Origin: Paraburkholderia phytofirmans PsJN
GTDB taxonomy: Bacteria; Pseudomonadota; Gammaproteobacteria; Burkholderiales; Burkholderiaceae
Direction: 5' to 3'
Length of the DNA: 64,000 bases
Assembly: GCF_000020125.1 (NCBI RefSeq)
Contig: NC_010676.1
Span: forward strand, 1,364,001 to 1,428,000
Made by a program: the position numbers and the translations under genes. The notes beneath the pieces are model-generated. The model saw only the letters and a program-made list of their open reading frames with translations, was not told the DNA's origin and made no database searches. This document shows, piece by piece, positions 1-7,663 of the stretch. Every line of letters begins with the position of its first letter. The first letter of the stretch is position 1.

Positions 1-1559
1 CGATCGATCGAGGTGACGTTCGACAACGGATCGAGCGCGGCCGCGTCGCGCACGACGTCTTGCGCCGCCCGACGCTCCGCAAGCTTGAGCCACGCCCGGG
101 GTTTCAGATATTCGTAGATGCCCTCACGCCCGCCTTCGCGGCCATAGCCCGATTCGCGGTAACCGCCGAAGCCGACCGCCGCGTCGAACAGATTCGTCGC
201 GTTGATCCAGACGACGCCGCTCGCGAGGCGCGGCGCAACATCGAGCGCGCGGCCGATGGTTTCGCTCCACACGCTCGCGGCGAGTCCATAACGCGAGTTG
301 TTGGCGAGCGCGATCGCTTCGTCGGGCGTGCGGAAGCTCATCGTCACCAGCACCGGGCCGAAGATTTCTTCCTGCGCCAGCGTGGAAGCCGGTGCTACGC
401 CGGTGACGAGCGTCGGCGGGAAAAAGCAGCCGCCGGACGGGATCGTCGTATCAGGCGACTGCCACACCGAGCAACCTTCACGCCGGCCGGTTTCCACCAG
501 TGATTGAATACGTTCGAGCTGCACCGGATCGACAATCGCGCCGAGGTCGATGCTCTTGTCGAGCGACGTGCCCACGCGCAGCGTCTCCATGCGCCGTTTC
601 AGCTTGGCGATGAACCGCGCTTCGATGCCTTCCTGCACGAGCAGCCGCGAGCCCGCGCAGCAGACTTGCCCCTGGTTGAACCAGATTGCGTCGACCACGC
701 CTTCGACTGCGCCATCCAGGTCCGCGTCGTCGAACACGATGAAGGGTGATTTGCCGCCGAGTTCCAGCGTCAGCGACTTGCCAGAACCAGCCGTGGCCGA
801 ACGGATCAGCCGGCCTACTTCGGTCGAGCCGGTAAAGGCGATCTTGTCGACTTGCGGATGTTCGACCAAAGCCGCGCCGGTGCGCCCGTCGCCGGTCACG
901 ACGTTGAGCACGCCGGCCGGCAAGCCCGCGCGATGCGCAAGTTCGGCGAACAGCAACGCGGTGAGCGGCGTGTATTCAGCGGGCTTCAACACGACGCAGT
1001 TACCCGTGGCAATCGCCGGCGCGATCTTCCACGCGAGCATCAACAGCGGGAAATTCCACGGCACGATCTGACCGACCACGCCAAGCGGCGCGTAATCCGC
1101 GAACTCGCTCTCCTGCAACTGCGCCCACCCTGCGTGATGCAGAAAGTGACGCGCGACGAGCGGCACGTCGATATCGCGTGTTTCGCGAATCGGCTTGCCG
1201 TTGTCGAGCGCTTCGAGCACCGCGAACAGCCGGCTATGACGCTGCACCATGCGGGCAAGCGCATACAGATGCCGCGCCCGTCCGGCGCCGCCCAACGCGA
1301 GCCAGCCCGGTTGCGCGGCGCGCGCGGCAGCCACGGCGGCGTCGATATCGGCCGCATCGCCTTGAGCGACCTGTGCGAGTTGCTCGCCCGTCGCGGGCGC
1401 GTTCGAAGCGAAACGCTCACCCGCCGCCGGCGCATGCCACGCACCGCCGATGAAATGCCCGAAGCCATCTTCATGCTGCGCCAGCCAGGCGCGCGCGGGT
1501 TGATCGTCCTCGGGTGCGGGACCGTACTCCATCGATGAAAAATACTCGGCTACGCTCAT
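1..1559 (-). CDS. Aldehyde dehydrogenase family protein (3' end off window)
   Basis: NAD(P)-dependent aldehyde dehydrogenase, read leftward from ATG at 1557-1559 and open to the left edge, so the C-terminus is missing. About 519 residues are visible. Family motifs can be read: the substrate/cofactor segment VPWNFPLLM, the nucleotide-binding FTGSTEVG, the glutamate motif LELGGKSPFIV and the catalytic-cysteine region FNQGQVCCAGSRL. The gene starts 16 bp after deoC ends, so the two are almost certainly co-transcribed. DeoC releases acetaldehyde and glyceraldehyde 3-phosphate; an aldehyde dehydrogenase beside it plausibly oxidises the acetaldehyde. Substrate is inference; family assignment is firm. 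Confidence 0.93.
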   Translation of the reverse strand, partial: MSVAEYFSSMEYGPAPEDDQPARAWLAQHEDGFGHFIGGAWHAPAAGERFASNAPATGEQLAQVAQGDAADIDAAVAAARAAQPGWLALGGAGRARHLYALARMVQRHSRLFAVLEALDNGKPIRETRDIDVPLVARHFLHHAGWAQLQESEFADYAPLGVVGQIVPWNFPLLMLAWKIAPAIATGNCVVLKPAEYTPLTALLFAELAHRAGLPAGVLNVVTGDGRTGAALVEHPQVDKIAFTGSTEVGRLIRSATAGSGKSLTLELGGKSPFIVFDDADLDGAVEGVVDAIWFNQGQVCCAGSRLLVQEGIEARFIAKLKRRMETLRVGTSLDKSIDLGAIVDPVQLERIQSLVETGRREGCSVWQSPDTTIPSGGCFFPPTLVTGVAPASTLAQEEIFGPVLVTMSFRTPDEAIALANNSRYGLAASVWSETIGRALDVAPRLASGVVWINATNLFDAAVGFGGYRESGYGREGGREGIYEYLKPRAWLKLAERRAAQDVVRDAAALDPLSNVTSID

Positions 1560-1575
1560 GGGATCGGTCTTCTGT

Positions 1576-2586
1576 TCAGGCTACGGGGTGACGGTTGAAA
1601 GCGGAGTAACGGCCGCTCACGTAATGTTCGAGCTGGCGTTCGATATCGGCCAGCAGGCTCGACGCGCCGATCCGGAACAGCTCCGGTTCGAGCCACGCAC
1701 GGCCGAGTTCTTCTTTCATCAGGATCTGATACGACAGCACGGACTTCGCAGTCGACACGCCGCCCGCCGGCTTGAAGCCGATCAGCACGCCGGTGCGTTC
1801 CTGGTATTCGCGGATCATGCGCACCATCACGAGCGACACGTCGAGCGTCGCGTTCACGCCTTCCTTGCCGGTGGATGTCTTGATGAAGTCGGCGCCGGCC
1901 ATCATGCAGACCATCGACGCGCGCGCCACGTTCGAGAGCGTGCGAATGTCGCCGGTGGCAAGAATGGTTTTCAGATGCGCCGGGCCGCAGGCCGCGCGGA
2001 AGTCGCGCACTTCGTCGTAGAGCGCCTGCCAGTTGCCGGTCAGCACATATTCACGTGTGACGACGATATCGATTTCCTGCGCGCCGTCCGCGACCGAGGC
2101 TTCGATCTCTTTCAGCTTCAGCGGATGCGGAATCAGGCCCGCAGGAAAACCCGTAGAAACCGCGGCAACCGGAATGCCGCTGCCGTGCAGCGCATCGACC
2201 GCCGCCGCGACGAAGCGGTGATACACGCATACCGCGCCCGTCGTGATGCCTTGCGGCGCGAGCCCGAGCGCTTCGAGCAGATCGGCGCGTACCGGCTGCC
2301 GCGCCTTCGCGCACAGCCGCCGCACGCGGCCTTCGGTGTCGTCGCCGTTGAGCGTGGTGAGGTCGATGCAGGTGACGGCTTTGAGCAGCCAGGCCGCCTG
2401 CGCATCTTTCTTGACGCTGCGGCGCGTGCCGAGCGTGGCCGTGCGTCGCTCGACCGCCGACTGGTTGACGCGCAGGCCGTCGAGCCAGGAGGCGTCGAAC
2501 GGCATGCCGGGATTGCGCTCGGGATGAACGATCGGTGTGCCGCGCAGCGCGACGACCGATGAAGACTGCAATGGGGCTTCTGGCAT
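1576..2586 (-). CDS. deoC: Deoxyribose-phosphate aldolase
   Basis: Class I aldolase of 336 residues that cleaves 2-deoxyribose 5-phosphate to acetaldehyde and glyceraldehyde 3-phosphate in the cytoplasm. The Schiff-base lysine region is clear (DFIKTSTGKEG), followed by the second conserved lysine in GFKPAGGV. Enteric DeoC is about 260 residues; the roughly 70-residue N-terminal extension here matches the longer DeoC type I recall from many proteobacteria. ATG at 2584-2586 has only a weak ribosome-binding site. It is followed after 16 bp by the aldehyde dehydrogenase and is divergent from a ribose-type ABC importer, suggesting a deoxyribose or deoxynucleoside catabolic locus. No deoxyribokinase is seen in the window. 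Confidence 0.93.
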   Translation of the reverse strand: MPEAPLQSSSVVALRGTPIVHPERNPGMPFDASWLDGLRVNQSAVERRTATLGTRRSVKKDAQAAWLLKAVTCIDLTTLNGDDTEGRVRRLCAKARQPVRADLLEALGLAPQGITTGAVCVYHRFVAAAVDALHGSGIPVAAVSTGFPAGLIPHPLKLKEIEASVADGAQEIDIVVTREYVLTGNWQALYDEVRDFRAACGPAHLKTILATGDIRTLSNVARASMVCMMAGADFIKTSTGKEGVNATLDVSLVMVRMIREYQERTGVLIGFKPAGGVSTAKSVLSYQILMKEELGRAWLEPELFRIGASSLLADIERQLEHYVSGRYSAFNRHPVA

Positions 2587-2838
2587 AAGACATCCGAAAA
2601 TATGATGCGACGCACAACAACCGCCGACAATTTGTTCGCACTTATGCTACAACGATTGATAGAATCATAACAAGCTTTGCGAGCAATCGTTACATCATCA
2701 AGCGATTGAACCCGGTGAATGCCCGTGAATGTTATTGACGCACCATATTCATGATGCGAAGATCACAACACGGTTTTCGGCCGGATAGCGTTATACAAAG
2801 AAAAGAATTTCGTCGCGTGGACGAAGGAGACATGCCAG
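2587..2838. promoter_or_regulatory. Divergent promoter region, deoC / ABC importer
   Basis: This 252-bp AT-richer gap separates the leftward deoC operon from the rightward transporter operon and should hold both promoters. It contains a perfect 8-bp inverted repeat, AACGATTG at 2651-2658 and CAATCGTT at 2684-2691, plus a third CGATTGA copy at 2703-2709. That arrangement suits an operator for a local repressor, but no regulator gene lies in the visible part of the cluster. A weak sigma-70-like pair (TTGAAC at 2706, TGTTAT at 2730, 18-bp spacing) faces the transporter. Confidence 0.5.
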
Positions 2839-4461
2839 ATGAGTGAGCCGGTTGCGGTCGCGGCCGCGTCATCGCCTCAGGTTCCATTGATCCGTGTTGC
2901 GGGCGTCACCAAGCGATTTGGCGGCGTGCACGCGCTGCGCGGCGTCAACCTCGAAGTGTTGCCCGGCGAAGTCCACGCATTGCTCGGCGAAAACGGCGCG
3001 GGCAAATCCACGCTGATCAAGATCCTGAGCGGCGTGCATGCTTACGACGACGGCGTCATCGAAATCGCCGGCCAGAAGGTCGCGTTCGACTCCCCCGCTC
3101 AATCGCGCGACGCGGGTGTCGCCGTGGTCTACCAGGATTTGAGTCTCGTCGAATCGCTCTCGGTCGGCGCCAATCTCATGTTGGGACGCGAGCCGCGCAC
3201 GCGTCTGGGCTTCGTGAAGAACCGTCAGCTCATGGCCACGGTCGGCGAGTTCCTGCGCTCGCACGGCATTCCACTCGATCCGAAAGCACCGGTCGGCTCG
3301 CTGCCCTTCGCTTACCGCCAGATGACCGAGATTTGCAAGGCGCTGATGGGCGAAGTGCGCGTGCTGATCCTCGATGAACCCACTTCCGCATTGACCGGCG
3401 GCGAAGAGCAGATTCTGTTCGACGCGATTCGCGCGGTCACGGCGCGCGGCGTCGGCGTGATCTATGTGACGCATCGCTTGAACGAGGTGTTCAGGATTTC
3501 GCAGCGCGTGACCGTGTTCCGCGATGGTGCGAACGCCGGCACATTCCAGACGGCGCAAACGGATATGAAGCAACTGGTGGCGGCGATCGTTGGTCCCGCT
3601 CATGCCGCGTTGCAGGCGCGGCAGAAAACGGCGGTGGGCGATGGAGCCGCAGTGGTGACCACTACTGCAAGCGCGTTGCCGGTAGCTGAACAAGCGTCCA
3701 ACACCGACGCCGCGCCCGTACTCAAGTTATCGAACGTCAGCAACGACCGCCTGCATCACATCGACCTCGTGGTTCGGCGCGGCGAAGTCCACGGACTCGC
3801 GGGATTGATCGGCAGCGGACGCACCGAGATTCTGCAAACCGTCTTTGGCCTGCGATCCGTCGACGCCGGCAGCATCGAACTGGACGGTCGGACGCGCTCA
3901 CGCATCACACCCGCCGAGGCGATCCAGCTCGGCGTGGCGCTGGTGCCGGAGGATCGTCATTTGGAAGGGCTCGTGCTCGATCATTCGATCGAACGCAATC
4001 TGACGCTGCCGCGCTTGCCGCATTTTTCCCGCTGGGGATGGCTGCGTAGTCAGGCCGCCGTTCAGCAGGCGAAGCGCTCCATGAAAGAGCTGGCCGTGAA
4101 AGCACCCAACTCATCGACCGCGGTCAAGTTCTTATCCGGTGGCAATCAGCAGAAAGTGGTCTTCGCGAAGTGGAATCATCCGCGCCCCAAACTGCTCATG
4201 CTCGACGAACCGACGGTCGGCGTGGATGTCGGCGCGCGCGAGGAAATCTACGGCGTGGTGAACGACGCCGCGCAAGCCGGCACCGGCGTGCTCGTCGTCT
4301 CGTCGGACCTCGATGAACTCCTGCGCCTGTGCGACCGCATTTCGATTGTCGCGGACGGCTGCATTGTCAACACCGTCGAGCGCGCGGAACTCGCCAATGC
4401 CGAAGCGCTGCATCACCTGATCCAACTTTCCCGTTCTTCCCTCGAGGCGTTAGCAACATGA
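2839..4461 (+). CDS. Ribose-type sugar ABC importer, ATPase (RbsA/MglA-like)
   Basis: Duplicated ATPase of a CUT2-type sugar importer, 540 residues. The first nucleotide-binding domain has Walker [10 protein letters not shown] at about residues 50-58 and Walker [12 protein letters not shown]. The second has the degenerate P-loop GLIGSGRTE but an intact LSGGNQQK signature and Walker B MLDEPTVGVD, the usual RbsA/MglA pattern. A spacer of about 40 Ala-rich residues joins the halves. A GAAGGAGA ribosome-binding site precedes ATG at 2839. The stop overlaps the permease start by 4 bp (ATGA). Divergence from deoC points to deoxyribose or a related pentose as cargo, which is inference. Confidence 0.93.
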   Translation: MSEPVAVAAASSPQVPLIRVAGVTKRFGGVHALRGVNLEVLPGEVHALLGENGAGKSTLIKILSGVHAYDDGVIEIAGQKVAFDSPAQSRDAGVAVVYQDLSLVESLSVGANLMLGREPRTRLGFVKNRQLMATVGEFLRSHGIPLDPKAPVGSLPFAYRQMTEICKALMGEVRVLILDEPTSALTGGEEQILFDAIRAVTARGVGVIYVTHRLNEVFRISQRVTVFRDGANAGTFQTAQTDMKQLVAAIVGPAHAALQARQKTAVGDGAAVVTTTASALPVAEQASNTDAAPVLKLSNVSNDRLHHIDLVVRRGEVHGLAGLIGSGRTEILQTVFGLRSVDAGSIELDGRTRSRITPAEAIQLGVALVPEDRHLEGLVLDHSIERNLTLPRLPHFSRWGWLRSQAAVQQAKRSMKELAVKAPNSSTAVKFLSGGNQQKVVFAKWNHPRPKLLMLDEPTVGVDVGAREEIYGVVNDAAQAGTGVLVVSSDLDELLRLCDRISIVADGCIVNTVERAELANAEALHHLIQLSRSSLEALAT

Positions 4462-5459
4462 ATGAATCTGTCTCGCCGCTAACGGCCGAACGGCAGGCAT
4501 CGCCGCTGCAGAAAAGCCGTATGCGGCGCATCGCGCAAGCCCTGCTGCAAGGCGACCGGCCTTATGCGCTGTACGCCGCGTTCGCGATTCTGCTGGTGGT
4601 GTTCAGCTTCGCGTCGCCGTGGTTCCTGTCCATCGACAACTTCCTGAATATCGGCCGGCAAACCGCGCTCGTCTCGATCATCGCGATCGGCATGACCTTC
4701 GTGATCATCGCGCGGCAGATCGATCTTTCCGTGGGGTCGACGCTGGCGCTCTCGGGCATGTCCGCGGCGCTCGCCATGGCGTATGTGGGCAACAACTGGG
4801 TGATCGGCGCAATTGCCGGCATCGGCACCGGCGCGATTGTCGGCGCGATCAATGGGATCGTGACCACGCGCGTGAACATTCCTTCGTTTCTCGTTACGCT
4901 CGGCACACTGAGCGCGGCCCGCGGACTCGCGCTGATGGTCACGACCACCAAGCCCGTGATCATCGATAACGACTCGTTCATCTCGATCTTCGGCGAAGGC
5001 GATATTTTCGGCGTGCCGGTGCCGATCATCTGGACGCTGCTCGCCGTGATCGCCGGCATTCTGCTCTTGCACTACAGCGTGTTCGGCCGGCAGATCTACG
5101 CGGCCGGCGGCAATCCGACCGCCGCGCTCTATTCGGGCATCAACACGCGGCGCGTCACCACCCTCGCCTTCATTCTCACGGGCATGCTGGCCGGACTCGC
5201 CGCGCTCGTGCTTTCGGCGCGCTCGCACGCGGCCCGGCCCGACGTCGTGCAAGGCATGGAGCTGGATGTGATCGCATCGGTCACGCTCGGCGGCTGCAGT
5301 CTGTTCGGCGGACGCGGCTTCGTGCTGGGGACGCTGCTCGGCAGTCTGATCATCGGCACGCTCAATAACGGGCTGGTGCTGCTCGGCGTGAGTTCGTCGC
5401 TGCAACTGGTGATCAAAGGCGTGATCATCGTCGCGGCGGTTGCGTTTACGAGGAAGTAG
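4458..5459 (+). CDS. Ribose-type sugar ABC importer, permease (RbsC-like)
   Basis: Inner-membrane permease of the CUT2 (BPD_transp_2) family, 333 residues with about eight to ten hydrophobic segments and the family segments IGMTFVIIARQIDLSVGS and VTLGGCSLFGGRG. The reading frame stays open upstream to 4329, but the ATG at 4458 is preferred because it overlaps the ATPase stop by 4 bp, which is normal for translational coupling, and because the hydrophobic part begins soon after. About 40 polar residues precede the first membrane span. It forms one importer with the genes at 2839 and 5527. Confidence 0.93.
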   Translation: MNESVSPLTAERQASPLQKSRMRRIAQALLQGDRPYALYAAFAILLVVFSFASPWFLSIDNFLNIGRQTALVSIIAIGMTFVIIARQIDLSVGSTLALSGMSAALAMAYVGNNWVIGAIAGIGTGAIVGAINGIVTTRVNIPSFLVTLGTLSAARGLALMVTTTKPVIIDNDSFISIFGEGDIFGVPVPIIWTLLAVIAGILLLHYSVFGRQIYAAGGNPTAALYSGINTRRVTTLAFILTGMLAGLAALVLSARSHAARPDVVQGMELDVIASVTLGGCSLFGGRGFVLGTLLGSLIIGTLNNGLVLLGVSSSLQLVIKGVIIVAAVAFTRK

Positions 5460-5526
5460 GCAGGAAACAAGGCAGTTCGGACGTGAAGACGCGAAGCACA
5501 GACATGAAGACCAACGGAGGAGAAAC

Positions 5527-6672
5527 ATGAAACAACGTCGTGGTTCAAGAGTAGCGTTAGCCAGTGTCGTGGCGGTCGCCGCCGTCGCCTGTCTGGCTTC
5601 CTCGGGTGCTTACGCGCAATGCGTGACCGGCATTCCCGCAGGCTCGATCGGCCCAAAGGGTATCGTCGGGCAAGGACCGAACGGCGAAAAAGCCGCCTCG
5701 GTGGATGCCGTGAAACTGACCGACGCCGACATCGCCAAGATCAAGGCCGGCAAGTTCAAGGTCGGCATTTCGATGCAGACCATGAATCTCGACTGGTCGC
5801 AACTTCAGGTGGCGGGCATCACCGATACGCTGAAGAAGTACGGCGTGGAAGTGATCGGCACGGCATCGGCGGAGTATCAGGTCGACAAGCAGATCGCCGA
5901 TATCGAGAACACGATCCAGCGCCACCCGAACGGCATCATCTCCATTCCGGTCGACGGCACGGCGACGGCCGCCACCTACAAGAAAGTGTCCGCGGCCGGC
6001 ATCAAGCTCGTGTTCATGGACAACGTGCCGACCGGCCTGAAGCATCCGCAGGAATACTCGGCGATGATCTCGGCGGACAGCGAAGGCAACGGCCAGATCG
6101 CGGCGAAAGTGCTCGCCTCGTGCGTGCCGCAAGGCGCGACGGTCGGGCTCGTGAATTTCGGCGTGGATTACTTCAGCACGACGGAGCGCACTAAGGCCGT
6201 CAACGACTGGCTGAAGAAGAATCGTCCGGATATCAAGATCAAGCAGGTCGCCTTCACGGACCCGTCTAAAGTCGGTCAGATCGCGGGCGACTTTCTCACT
6301 GGGAATCCGGACGTGAAGGGTCTCTTCGCCGTGTGGGATCAACCGGCGCTGGACACGCTCACATCGATGCGCGCGCAGGGCGTGACGATTCCCATGACGA
6401 CGGTCGATCTGGGCCTGCAGTCCGCAATCGAAATCGCCAAGGGCGGACCGCTGAAGGCGACCGGTTCGCAGCGTCCGTACGATCAGGGCGTCGCGGAGGC
6501 CATGGCGATGATGAAGGCGCTGATCGGCCAGACGCCGCCGGCGTGGATCGGCGTGCAATCATTGCCGGTGGTTCAGTCGAACGTGCTCGAATCCTATAAG
6601 ACGGTGTTTAAAAAAGACCCGCCGCCGCAACTGGCGGATGCGTGCAAGAAGGCCGCGCCGGCCTGCGGTTGA
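5527..6672 (+). CDS. Sugar ABC importer, periplasmic substrate-binding protein
   Basis: Peripla_BP_4-type binding protein of 381 residues. The start at 5527 follows a strong ACGGAGGAGAAAC ribosome-binding site and opens a classic signal peptide (basic KQRR, hydrophobic core, cleavage near AYA-QC). The mature protein carries the ribose-binding-protein pattern of two alternating alpha/beta lobes, including the segment VGISMQTMNLDW and the sugar-contact-like FAVWDQPALD. It ends with cysteines at the C-terminus (DACKKAAPACG), which may form a disulfide with Cys near the mature N-terminus. It is the third gene of the importer operon. Ligand unknown; deoxyribose or ribose is likely from context. 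Confidence 0.9.
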   Translation: MKQRRGSRVALASVVAVAAVACLASSGAYAQCVTGIPAGSIGPKGIVGQGPNGEKAASVDAVKLTDADIAKIKAGKFKVGISMQTMNLDWSQLQVAGITDTLKKYGVEVIGTASAEYQVDKQIADIENTIQRHPNGIISIPVDGTATAATYKKVSAAGIKLVFMDNVPTGLKHPQEYSAMISADSEGNGQIAAKVLASCVPQGATVGLVNFGVDYFSTTERTKAVNDWLKKNRPDIKIKQVAFTDPSKVGQIAGDFLTGNPDVKGLFAVWDQPALDTLTSMRAQGVTIPMTTVDLGLQSAIEIAKGGPLKATGSQRPYDQGVAEAMAMMKALIGQTPPAWIGVQSLPVVQSNVLESYKTVFKKDPPPQLADACKKAAPACG

Positions 6673-6720
6673 GGCGCACGAACCGCGCTTCGTCATCCCA
6701 CTTCTCTCCTTCCGCTTCCG

Positions 6721-6745
6721 GACGCCGGCGCAACGAGCCGGCGTC
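6721..6745 (+). terminator. GC hairpin after the sugar importer operon
   Basis: A perfect 9-bp stem (GACGCCGGC / GCCGGCGTC) with a 7-nt loop lies 48 bp after the binding-protein stop. There is no clear T run after it, so it may stabilise the upstream message or stop transcription with Rho rather than act alone. Confidence 0.45.
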
Positions 6746-6802
6746 AGGCGCGAATCCTGCTACTCGACAGACCTACTACATCGATTCGAACGAGGAGAAA
6801 AG

Positions 6803-6973
6803 ATGACCCTGCTTATTTACCTGGTTGGCTGGATCATTCTGATCGGCGGCGTGTCATGGGGATTGATGGCCATGCATGTCGCGCAACATACGATCGCCAT
6901 CGTGGCGGTTATTCTGCTCGGCGTTGCCGTCATTACCGGCGCGACGCGGGCACGCAGCCGCGACCGGTCATAG
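6803..6973 (+). CDS. Small two-helix membrane protein
   Basis: A 56-residue protein made almost entirely of two hydrophobic helices (about residues 3-25 and 28-46) with a basic tail RARSRDRS, so it should insert as a hairpin in the inner membrane with both ends cytoplasmic. The start at 6803 was chosen because it follows a strong GAGGAGAAAAG ribosome-binding site; the frame is open further upstream but without such a signal or hydrophobic sequence. I do not recognise a named family and give no function. It is 130 bp downstream of the sugar importer and may share its transcript. Confidence 0.65.
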   Translation: MTLLIYLVGWIILIGGVSWGLMAMHVAQHTIAIVAVILLGVAVITGATRARSRDRS

Positions 6974-7105
6974 CGTCGGCAAGCGTTCGCCCGCCGGGAG
7001 CAGCCTGGCCGATACGATGCTGAATTGGCGGCTCACGCCTCCCGGCGACCATCGACGGATGGCGGCCGGTCTGCTCGATGAACCGGATGGCCGGACCGCC
7101 GCGCC

Positions 7106-7393
7106 TCAATTCGAGGTTGACTCCGCGTTCGCTGCCGGCGCCTGCGCTGTGCGAACCGCAGCAGCGTTATCCGTGCGGTGCTCGATCGCATAAAGCTCCC
7201 GGTTTCGCGCGACTTCGGCGTCTGTCAGCGGATAGTCGTCGTCGTTTGACGGCACCAGCCCTTCGGCCTGGGCCTGCTGCAACTGCGCCATCACATCGGC
7301 GCGCGTCAGACCTGGGGTGCTGGTTTGCGCAAAGGCATGCGCTCCGAATGCCAGGCTGAGCGCGGTGACGGCAACAGCGTTAAGCAATTTCAT
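7106..7393 (-). CDS. DUF4148 exported protein
   Basis: A 95-residue exported protein of the DUF4148 family, which is abundant in Burkholderia and relatives and has no known function. The N-terminus is a clear signal peptide (MKLLNAVAVTALSLAFGAHAFA, cleavage after AFA). The mature part has the family pattern: LTRADVMAQLQQAQAEGLVP followed by a Tyr-Pro-containing segment. Start supported by GGAGAGACATC before ATG at 7393. It is transcribed away from the RND efflux operon, so the 270-bp gap to its right is a divergent promoter region. Confidence 0.85.
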   Translation of the reverse strand: MKLLNAVAVTALSLAFGAHAFAQTSTPGLTRADVMAQLQQAQAEGLVPSNDDDYPLTDAEVARNRELYAIEHRTDNAAAVRTAQAPAANAESTSN

Positions 7394-7479
7394 GATGTCT
7401 CTCCGGGTAGGGCAAGCAATGACTGGGTTGCAACACGCCTCCCATTCTTGTCATTTCCCCTGTCCGGGCACTGACCTTC

Positions 7480-7544
7480 AGATTACCGTTTTGTTATCTG
7501 CGCCGGCCGGTTGAATCAGCCTCCACATAACAGAACGGTAATCT
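7480..7544. promoter_or_regulatory. Long inverted repeat upstream of the RND pump
   Basis: Two 18-bp arms, 7480-7497 and 7527-7544, are inverted copies of each other with a single mismatch (AGATTACCGTTTTGTTAT against AGATTACCGTTCTGTTAT on the other strand), separated by 29 bp. Each arm is itself an imperfect dyad (GATTAC...GTTATC). The pair lies in the divergent gap between the DUF4148 gene and the RND operon and looks like two copies of a regulator site. Confidence 0.55.
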
Positions 7545-7663
7545 AATCGACGGCAGCCCGTCAGCGCCCCCACGCCACACTCCTGACTCACGAAGCCCGC
7601 GTCACGCGCCTCGCAGCACTGCAGCGGCGCGTGCCTCCATCGGCCTTTTTTCAGGAACCCGTC

